Source of the DNA: Burkholderiales bacterium
GTDB lineage: Bacteria; Pseudomonadota; Gammaproteobacteria; Burkholderiales; JACMKV01
Reading direction: 5' to 3'
Assembly (NCBI GenBank): GCA_014379915.1
Contig: JACMKV010000360.1
Location: forward strand, 1-11,536
DNA length: 11,536 nucleotides
A model generated the notes under the pieces. It was not told the origin of the DNA and made no database searches. It saw only the letters and a program-made list of their open reading frames with translations. Every line of letters starts with the position of its first letter. Position 1 is the first letter of the stretch. Positions 6,958 to 11,536 of this stretch are shown one piece after another. The position numbers and the translations under genes are program-made.

Positions 6958-7882
6958 CGACAACCGCGGCAAACTAAAATTGTCCTGGCTCGCCGGCCGC
7001 GCCGGGGCTGGATCAGTCCTCGACAGCAAGCTGATCAACGCGTCTTCCAGAGGTCTGATCGGCCATCTCAACTTCATTCATGCCAACTGGATCCAGGTCG
7101 TCGCCGCGGCTGAAGTAGCCTATCTGGCGACGCTCGACCCGACGGCACAAACGCATTCGATGGACGATCTCGCCGAAAATCGCCCGGTCTGCTTCATCAT
7201 GGCTGGAGGCGAAGCGCCGCCGCCCGCGCTTTTGAAAATGGCTGAGGCGAGCGACATCCCGCTGTTGTCAGCGCCGCTGCAAAGTGTGCAACTGATGTGG
7301 CTGCTGCGTCATTATCTGGCGCGCGGGCTGGCCGAGGCGGTTACGCGGCATGGCGTGTTCCTCGATGTGCTCGGCATGGGTGTATTGATCACCGGCGATT
7401 CCGGCGTCGGCAAAAGCGAGCTGGGGCTCGAGCTGATCAGTCGCGGCAACAGCGGTCTGGTCGCCGACGACATTGTGGAGTTCTATCGAATCGCGCCGGA
7501 AACACTGGAAGGACGATGTCCGGAACTTTTGCGCGATTTTCTGGAAGTACGCGGCCTGGGCATGCTGAACATACGCACCATTTTTGGCGAAACCGCAGTG
7601 CGACCGCGACGCAATCTAAAGCTGATCGTGCACTTGAAAAAACCGCAGCGCACGACAGACGCCGACATCGACCGTCTGCCGCTGGGTGCGAGCTCCGAGG
7701 AGATCGCCGGCGTCGAAGTGCGCAAAGTCGTGCTGCCGGTTGCCGTCGGCCGCAACCTGGCTGTTCTCGTCGAAGCCGCCGTGCGCAATTACGTGCTGCA
7801 ACTGCGCGGCATCGACAGTACGCAGAATTTCGTCGCACGTCACGAGCAGTATTTGAGCGAGGACAGTGCGTCGTCGACTTAA
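6926..7882 (+). CDS. hprK: HPr kinase/phosphorylase
   Basis: Bifunctional enzyme that phosphorylates and dephosphorylates a serine of HPr-type proteins; in Proteobacteria it is linked with the regulatory PTS rather than with Gram-positive catabolite repression. The product is 318 residues, typical. The N-terminal domain covers about 1-135. The catalytic domain begins at RHGVFLDVLGMGVLITGD, Walker A GDSGVGKS is at 157-164, DDIVEF lies at about 181-186, and the HprK signature EVRGLGMLNIRTIFG at 207-221. The start overlaps the ptsN end by 32 bases in another frame. In related genomes rapZ normally follows closely; here about 600 bases of mobile DNA intervene, and the left terminal repeat of that DNA begins two bases after this stop codon. 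Confidence 0.96.
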   Translation: MPQVSVAQLVDDNRGKLKLSWLAGRAGAGSVLDSKLINASSRGLIGHLNFIHANWIQVVAAAEVAYLATLDPTAQTHSMDDLAENRPVCFIMAGGEAPPPALLKMAEASDIPLLSAPLQSVQLMWLLRHYLARGLAEAVTRHGVFLDVLGMGVLITGDSGVGKSELGLELISRGNSGLVADDIVEFYRIAPETLEGRCPELLRDFLEVRGLGMLNIRTIFGETAVRPRRNLKLIVHLKKPQRTTDADIDRLPLGASSEEIAGVEVRKVVLPVAVGRNLAVLVEAAVRNYVLQLRGIDSTQNFVARHEQYLSEDSASST

Positions 7883-7883
7883 C

Positions 7884-8154
7884 AGGTTATTGAAAAACTA
7901 GTGCGCTTGCCAATACTTCGTTGCTCAGGCCCTGAAAATGCTCATGTATTTCCCTTATACAGTCCGCTTTCTCGACCCTTCGAGCATCGTGCGCGGCGAA
8001 GCCGCGGAGCAGGGGGCCCGTCAGGGGGATGCGACCGCGAGCGGGAGGCCAGCCGGTGCTGTGCGCGCCTGCGGGGTCGCATCCACGCCTGCCGGCGTGG
8101 AATCCTGCTCTCCCGCAGGCAGCGCGCTGCGCTCGCTACGTTTTTCAACAGCCT
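7884..8154. mobile_element. MITE-like non-coding element with terminal inverted repeats and nested stems
   Basis: AGGTTATTGAAAAAC at 7884-7898 matches the complement of 8140-8154 (AGGCTGTTGAAAAAC) at 13 of 15 positions, defining a 271-base unit. Inside, complementary segments nest in order: 7981-7985 with 8131-8135 (CGAGC/GCTCG), 8007-8013 with 8104-8110 (GAGCAGG/CCTGCTC), 8027-8036 with 8075-8084 (GGATGCGACC/GGTCGCATCC, 10 of 10). A side stem CCACGCC/GGCGTGG lies at 8083-8089 and 8094-8100. The open frame crossing it has no recognisable protein. From memory, sequences with TTGAAAAAC/GTTTTTCAA ends and the internal AAATGCTCATGTATTT recur between genes in proteobacteria. A transposase-less element mobilised in trans is the best reading. 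Confidence 0.6.
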
Positions 8155-8174
8155 TGTATGTTCAAAATCCGGTA

Positions 8175-8419
8175 GGGCTTTGGTTTGCCGTGCGCTTGGC
8201 GTGAACCCGAAGCGGGTGCGCGATTTCGCCAAAGCCGCAGGCGCGCTGGCCGAACCGATCGGCTCGACCGCCGTGCGCCATAATCATCGCTTAGAGACCT
8301 TCTACCAAAACCTGGTCGCCCGCGGCAAGCCGAAGAAACTCGCCCTCGTCGCCTGCATGCGTAAATTACTCGGTATCCTCAATGCCATCTTCAAATCCGG
8401 CAGCCGAACCGTGGTGTAG
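8175..8419 (+). pseudogene. IS110-family transposase remnant with large internal deletion
   Basis: Two separate parts of an IS110-type DEDD transposase are joined. VNPKRVRDFAKAAGALA (8201-8251) and then, after a one-base shift, TDRLD (8254-8268) belong to the N-terminal RuvC-like domain. RHNHRLETFYQNLVARGKPK onward to TAG 8417-8419 (from 8276) is the extreme C-terminus, including KLALVACMRKLLGILNA. The middle, including most of the C-terminal domain, is missing; family members are roughly 300-400 residues. The part before 8201 is degenerate and its left limit is uncertain. No start codon can be assigned. Non-functional. It directly follows the MITE-like element and lies 68 bases upstream of rapZ. 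Confidence 0.8.
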
Positions 8420-8487
8420 AACCCGGCATGGCTTGAATCGACACAGTTGCTGGTAACCGTGCTTGCACACCTGGTGAGTGAAAGCGC

Positions 8488-9324
8488 ATGAAGCTGATTC
8501 AGGTCAGCGGCCTGTCGGGTTCGGGTAAAAGTATTGCGCTCGACGTACTCGAAGATAGCGGGTTTTACTGCGTCGATAATCTGCCTGCCATGCTGTTGCC
8601 GCAGGTAGTCGGATTCCTGCATCGCGCGGGCTACGAACGGGTGGCGATCAGTATCGATGTCCGCAGCGGCGAAACGCTCAGCGATCTGCCCGGGCAAATC
8701 AACGAACTGCGACAGCAGGACATCGATTTGCGCGTATTGTTTCTCGACGCCAAAACCGAAACCCTGGTCAATCGTTTTTCCGAAACCCGGCGCCGCCACC
8801 CGTTAAGCGACAATACTCGTACGCTGCCTGAATGCATCGAACTCGAACGCGAGCTCCTGGCCGAAATCGAAACGCTGAGTCATCGCATCGACACCAGCGA
8901 TCTGCGGCCGAATCAGCTGCGCGCGTGGATCAAGGATTTCGTCGCGATCGATCGTTCGCGGCTGACGCTGCTGTTCGAATCGTTCGGTTTCAAGCGCGGC
9001 ATCCCGCTCGATGCCGACATGGTGTTCGACGTGCGCTGCCTGCCGAACCCGCATTACGATCCGCTGCTGCGGCCGCTCAATGGGCGCGACGCCGCCGTCG
9101 TTGCCTTCCTCGACAGCGACGCCGATGTCCGCCGGATGTTTGTCGACATCCGGACTTTCATCGAGAAATGGCTACCGTGCTATGAACGCGACAACCGCAA
9201 TTATCTGACCGTTGCACTGGGCTGCACCGGCGGCCAGCATCGCTCGGTTTATTTCGCTGAATGCCTTGCCCGCCATTTTCGGGACGCCTGGCAAGTGCTG
9301 GTGCGGCATCGCGAGCTGGCGTGA
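8488..9324 (+). CDS. rapZ: RNase adapter protein RapZ (P-loop ATPase family, formerly YvcJ/YhbJ)
   Basis: In E. coli RapZ binds GlcN6P and guides RNase E to the small RNA GlmZ, controlling glucosamine-6-phosphate synthase. Whether that RNA system exists here cannot be told from the window. The product is 278 residues, normal length. Walker A GLSGSGKS is at 8-15. The following KSIALDVLEDSGFYCVDNLP and the C-terminal LTVALGCTGGQHRSVYFAE are the family's most conserved parts. ATG 8488 is preceded by GTGAGTGAAAGCGC, a weak purine-rich ribosome-binding region. The gene is separated from hprK by MITE-like and IS110 debris, so it probably needs transcription from within that debris or read-through. 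No convincing sigma-70 promoter was found in 8420-8487. Confidence 0.95.
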   Translation: MKLIQVSGLSGSGKSIALDVLEDSGFYCVDNLPAMLLPQVVGFLHRAGYERVAISIDVRSGETLSDLPGQINELRQQDIDLRVLFLDAKTETLVNRFSETRRRHPLSDNTRTLPECIELERELLAEIETLSHRIDTSDLRPNQLRAWIKDFVAIDRSRLTLLFESFGFKRGIPLDADMVFDVRCLPNPHYDPLLRPLNGRDAAVVAFLDSDADVRRMFVDIRTFIEKWLPCYERDNRNYLTVALGCTGGQHRSVYFAECLARHFRDAWQVLVRHRELA

Positions 9325-9361
9325 GAGTGCTGGCAGATTCGCGCTACTCAACCTGATCACG

Positions 9362-10003
9362 ATGCCGAGCGCAGTCCCAACCGAGCCGTCCCACCAAACC
9401 GTCGCCCTCGCACTGACCGGCGCCTCCGGCATGCCTTATGCGCTGCGTCTGCTGGAGCAGTTGATCAAAGCCGGCGCGCGCGTGTATCTGATGTATTCGC
9501 AGGCCGCCCAGATCGTCGCCAAACAGGAGGTCGATTTGACGCTAGGCCGGGCTGCAGAGGCACAGGCTTACTTCAGCGAGCGATTCGGTGCGGCAGCCGG
9601 CCAGCTACGCGTATTTGGTCGCGAAGAGTGGTTTGCGCCGATCGCCTCCGGTTCGAATCCGGCCGATGCGATGGTAATTTGTCCGTGCACGATGGGGACG
9701 CTGGCTGCGATCGCCGCCGGCTTAAGCGACAAGCTGATCGAGCGCGCAGCCGACGTCATGCTGAAAGAAAAGCGCAAGCTCGTTCTGGTGCCGCGCGAGA
9801 CGCCGCTTTCGACAATACATTTGCAGAACATGCTGGCGCTGGCCAGCGCCGGGGCGCTGATCCTGCCGGCCAATCCTGGCTTTTATCACCGGCCGCAAAG
9901 CATGGACGATCTAGTCGATTTCATCGTCGCGCGCATTCTCGATCACCTCGGTATTGCGCACGAGTTGATGGCGCGCTGGGGTGGACCCGACGCGGCTGAT
10001 TGA
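9362..10003 (+). CDS. ubiX: Flavin prenyltransferase UbiX
   Basis: Attaches a dimethylallyl group to FMN, making the prenylated flavin cofactor used by UbiD-type decarboxylases, as in ubiquinone synthesis. From ATG 9362 the product is 213 residues, slightly long because of an extra polar N-terminus of about 12 residues (MPSAVPTEPSHQ). The flavodoxin-like start TVALALTGASGMPYALRLLE, then ICPCTMGTLAAIAAGLSDKL, ERAADVMLKEKRKLVLVPRE and TPLSTIHLQNM are family hallmarks covering the FMN and prenyl-phosphate site. The frame is open further upstream into rapZ, but nothing there resembles UbiX. The gap to rapZ is 37 bases and no ribosome-binding site is clear. ubiD is not in the window. Confidence 0.94.
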   Translation: MPSAVPTEPSHQTVALALTGASGMPYALRLLEQLIKAGARVYLMYSQAAQIVAKQEVDLTLGRAAEAQAYFSERFGAAAGQLRVFGREEWFAPIASGSNPADAMVICPCTMGTLAAIAAGLSDKLIERAADVMLKEKRKLVLVPRETPLSTIHLQNMLALASAGALILPANPGFYHRPQSMDDLVDFIVARILDHLGIAHELMARWGGPDAAD

Positions 10004-10012
10004 GCCAGCGAT

Positions 10013-10597
10013 TTGCAGATTCCGATTTTTCCGCTGAACACCGTCTTGTTTCCGGGCGGTCTGCTGCCGCTCAAAGTGTTCGAGCAGCGCTATATCGAAA
10101 TGACCAAGCTGTGCCTGAAGGAGGCGCGGCCGTTCGGTGTCTGCCTGATTCGCGAAGGCCAGGAGGTTGGGGCGGCAGCGACGCCTGAAGATGTCGGCTG
10201 CCTGGCGACGATCAAGGAATGGGATATGCAGCAGCTCGGTATATTCCAGCTGAAAACGGCAGGCGTGCGGCGATTCCGGATCGATAACCGCGAGGCCGCG
10301 GCAAATGGCTTGATCTCAGCCGAAGTGACCATGCTTCTGGACGAACCCGAAATCGCTGCCACTGCGGAAAGCGAGGCATGCGCGAACGTGCTACGCGTGA
10401 TCGTCGATCAAGTCGGCGCCGATAAATTTCAGACGCCGCTCAGATATGAGGATCCGTCGTGGATAGGTTATCGATTGGCCGAGCTGCTGCCGATCAAGCT
10501 CGCTACCAGGCAGCGCCTGCTTGAAATCAACGATGCCCAGCTCAGGCTGCACACGCTGCTCGCGTTCCTGAAGAAGCATGGGCTGGGCGGTCGTTGA
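10013..10597 (+). CDS. LON peptidase substrate-binding domain protein (PF02190-like), stand-alone
   Basis: This 194-residue protein consists of a Lon N-terminal-type domain without ATPase or protease parts. The beginning IPIFPLNTVLFPGGLLPLKV matches the domain's characteristic first strands. FEQRYIEM, FGVCLIREGQEVG, VGCLATIKEWDMQQLGIFQL and RFRID follow in the usual order, and the C-terminal helical part ends HTLLAFLKKHGLG. Stand-alone proteins of this kind are widespread in Proteobacteria and their role is not settled; by domain they may bind unfolded or specific protein substrates. The only start available is TTG 10013, because an in-frame stop (the ubiX stop itself) lies at 10001-10003 and the domain begins immediately. 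It lies nine bases after ubiX and is probably cotranscribed. Confidence 0.9.
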   Translation: MQIPIFPLNTVLFPGGLLPLKVFEQRYIEMTKLCLKEARPFGVCLIREGQEVGAAATPEDVGCLATIKEWDMQQLGIFQLKTAGVRRFRIDNREAAANGLISAEVTMLLDEPEIAATAESEACANVLRVIVDQVGADKFQTPLRYEDPSWIGYRLAELLPIKLATRQRLLEINDAQLRLHTLLAFLKKHGLGGR

Positions 10598-10671
10598 GCT
10601 TGACGTCGCTACACGATTCGCGCAGCGCCAACTATTGAGAGTCCCCATAAATTATGACGCAATCGTTTCCT

Positions 10672-10770
10672 TGTCATTCGGAGGAACGCAGTGACGAAGA
10701 ATCTGCTTTAGGCCTGACGGAAACAGAAAAAGCAGATCCTTCGCTTCACTCAGGATGACATACCTTTTTT
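10672..10770. repeat. Imperfect inverted repeat of the GTCATTC...GGATGACA type, with T-run
   Basis: TGTCATTCGGAGGAACGCAG at 10672 and following, up to ATCTGCT (10706), pairs imperfectly with 10730-10760 (AGCAGATCCTTCGCTTCACT then CAGGATGACA). The outer ends ATGACA/TGTCAT and the inner AGCAGAT/ATCTGCT match well. TTTTTT follows at 10765-10770. It resembles the intergenic repeats common in proteobacteria and could also end transcription of the ubiX/LON-domain genes, but the T-run sits a few bases past the stem, so terminator activity is uncertain. Confidence 0.6.
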
Positions 10771-10880
10771 CGTTGATTATGGAATTCTCAATAAATCGCG
10801 AGTTCCATGGCGATCTTGTGCCACGTCATCCTGCGCGCAGGAATTCGCCAGCCCAGCTTTGCGCCATGATCCGCGAACAA

Positions 10881-11070
10881 TTACCCGTTTTCTTTCTTCG
10901 GCGGGCGCTGTTTCGAATTGCCCTCTTCGATTTCACCGAAGTAACCGGGAAATTCGTGCGCGTAGCACGGCGGCGAGCTGAATTCTCGCGGTGGGTTTGG
11001 CTTCCCGGACTTGCCTACCGCATCTGCCTGATCCGGGCTTGACCATGGCTTTTTCCGAATTCTTTTTCAT
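10881..11070 (-). pseudogene. Candidate small protein gene with one-base frameshift, SSPPCYAHEF motif
   Basis: On the minus strand ATG 11070 has GAGG seven bases upstream and starts MKKNSE. Within seven codons there is a run of five A (11050-11054 on the + strand as T). Reading on without one of these A gives a coherent 62-residue product: KPWSSPDQADAVGKSGKPNP, then PREFSSPPCYAHEFPGYFGE, then a charged tail ending PPKKENG and TAA at 10881-10883. The unshifted frame instead runs into basic, low-quality sequence. The Pro/Cys stretch SSPPCYAHEF looks like a conserved motif of small uncharacterised proteobacterial proteins as I remember it, without a known function. No signal peptide or membrane segment. 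It may be a decayed gene, a sequencing error, or a slippage-expressed gene. Confidence 0.42.
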
Positions 11071-11104
11071 CTTCCATCCTCACATTTCTCTTACGGAATC
11101 TCTG

Positions 11105-11110
11105 ATTATA
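11105..11110 (-). promoter_or_regulatory. Possible -10 element for the minus-strand small gene
   Basis: A perfect TATAAT on the minus strand lies 34 bases before the ATG at 11070. No recognisable -35 hexamer is found 16-18 bases further upstream, where the dRS3-like repeat lies, so the call rests on the -10 alone. Confidence 0.3.
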
Positions 11111-11114
11111 AATT

Positions 11115-11200
11115 GTCATTCCCGCGCAGGCGGGAATCTAGGGTTCTCTTAACTACCTGATTGTGCGAAGCTTCTGGATTCCCGTTTGCGAGGGAATGAC
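11115..11200. repeat. Pair of inverted dRS3-like repeats (ATTCCC-N8-GGGAAT)
   Basis: Left unit ATTCCC-GCGCAGGC-GGGAAT at 11118-11137 and right unit ATTCCC-GTTTGCGA-GGGAAT at 11178-11197 both match the pattern of the neisserial dRS3 repeat. The extended arms 11115-11141 and 11174-11200, each ending in GTCATTC or its complement, match as inverted copies at 23 of 27 positions. The 32-base centre carries no obvious signal. Each unit is also a small palindrome. Confidence 0.75.
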
Positions 11201-11302
11201 AGCGATGGGGACTTATTCAGAGCTTCTTTAAGTGAGAGCATAACGGGCAACCTTTCGTTCCTGCAATTGAACCGGCAGCCGCTGCGCCGAATCGAATCCT
11301 GA

Positions 11303-11536
11303 ATGATCATCAACAGTAAAAGGGCGGCTTGGAAATATGGCGAGCTGCGGCATTTCAGACACGCGCTGGCACTCGCCGCATCGCTATGGATTGCCGGATT
11401 CGCCGCCCACGCCGGTGATGAGTTGCCGTGGTTCAAGGCGTCGTTTCTCGATTTCCGCGACGATATCAGCGAGGCGCGCGCTAACGACAAGCGGCTCATC
11501 CTCTACTTCAGCATGGTCGGCTGCCCGTACTGCAAG
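11303..11536 (+). CDS. Exported thioredoxin-like protein, N-terminal part (SoxW-like), cut by window edge
   Basis: The first 78 codons of a thioredoxin-fold protein are present and the gene runs off the right edge. A signal peptide is visible: a basic start (KRAAWKYGELRHFRH), a hydrophobic stretch at about 21-34 and a likely cleavage after AAHA (about 37). The mature part begins GDELPWFKASFLDFRDDISE, then KRLILYFSMVGCPYCK with the redox motif CPYC at 74-77. This layout is like periplasmic SoxW/thioredoxin-2-type proteins, which reduce periplasmic disulfides, in some bacteria for the sulfur-oxidising Sox system. The Sox link is not shown by anything else here. The start is the first ATG after an in-frame stop at 11300-11302; no strong ribosome-binding site is seen. 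Confidence 0.82.
   Translation, partial: MIINSKRAAWKYGELRHFRHALALAASLWIAGFAAHAGDELPWFKASFLDFRDDISEARANDKRLILYFSMVGCPYCK

Larger units (their letters stand above)
10598..11302. other. Repeat-rich spacer of about 700 bases
   Basis: Between the LON-domain gene and the thioredoxin-like gene there is no intact gene. The spacer holds an inverted repeat with a T-run (10672-10770), a perfect 12-base palindrome CCTGCGCGCAGG at 10830-10841 preceded by GTCAT and followed by AAT (probably a degraded repeat of the same general kind), a frameshifted minus-strand small gene (10881-11070) and a pair of dRS3-like units (11115-11200). The last 100 bases before the thioredoxin-like gene show nothing clear; no strong promoter was seen there. 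Confidence 0.7.

Noticed and set aside
7901..8175. 5' part of the open frame that ends in the IS110 C-terminus
   Set aside because: It crosses the terminal repeat and stems of the MITE-like element and shows no protein similarity; only the part from about 8175 is transposase-derived.
10755..11042. Plus-strand open frame of 95 codons in the spacer
   Set aside because: It starts inside the inverted repeat, has no ribosome-binding site, shows an Arg-rich composition typical of a shadow frame, and lies opposite the better-supported minus-strand small gene.
11149..11499. 116-codon minus-strand frame at the right end
   Set aside because: It runs through the dRS3-like repeat and lies antisense to the thioredoxin-like gene, with no recognisable domain.

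Overview
The window looks like a betaproteobacterial chromosome segment of moderately high GC. This is inferred from gene order: kdsD-kdsC-lptC-lptA-lptB-rpoN-hpf-ptsN-hprK-rapZ, with an HPr kinase/phosphorylase gene between ptsN and rapZ, is the arrangement I know from Betaproteobacteria. Enterobacteria have ptsN-rapZ-npr and no hprK. No rRNA, tRNA or CRISPR array was seen, and all intact genes are on the + strand.

Layout. Positions 1-865 are insertion-sequence debris: the 3' part of an IS481-family transposase abuts the C-terminal third of an IS3-family transposase, whose right end is still recognisable about 60 bases before kdsD. Positions 929-4514 hold Kdo synthesis genes (kdsD, kdsC) and the inner-membrane, periplasmic and ATPase parts of the lipopolysaccharide transporter (lptC, lptA, lptB). 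Positions 4585-7882 hold rpoN (sigma-54), hpf (ribosome hibernation), ptsN (EIIA-Ntr) and hprK. Positions 7884-8419 are a non-coding insertion: a 271-base MITE-like element with terminal inverted repeats and nested internal stems, then an internally deleted IS110-family transposase remnant. Then come rapZ (8488-9324), ubiX (9362-10003) and a LON substrate-binding-domain protein (10013-10597). Positions 10598-11302 are about 700 bases of repeat-rich spacer with two kinds of inverted repeat and a candidate small minus-strand gene carrying a one-base frameshift. The window ends inside a gene for an exported thioredoxin-like protein.

How the genes work together. KdsD and KdsC make Kdo from ribulose-5-phosphate via Kdo-8-phosphate; Kdo is the inner-core sugar of the lipopolysaccharide that LptB, LptC and LptA help move to the outer membrane. 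The rpoN-hpf-ptsN-hprK-rapZ block joins sigma-54 transcription, ribosome dormancy and nitrogen-PTS control. RapZ in enterobacteria controls glucosamine-6-phosphate synthase, so the block plausibly links envelope precursor supply with nitrogen and carbon state. UbiX makes the prenylated flavin used in ubiquinone synthesis.

The coding part is a conserved housekeeping cluster and I see no complete new system in it. The less explained material is in the spacers: the folded MITE-like element splitting hprK from rapZ, the frameshifted minus-strand small gene, and dRS3-like repeats before the thioredoxin-like gene.
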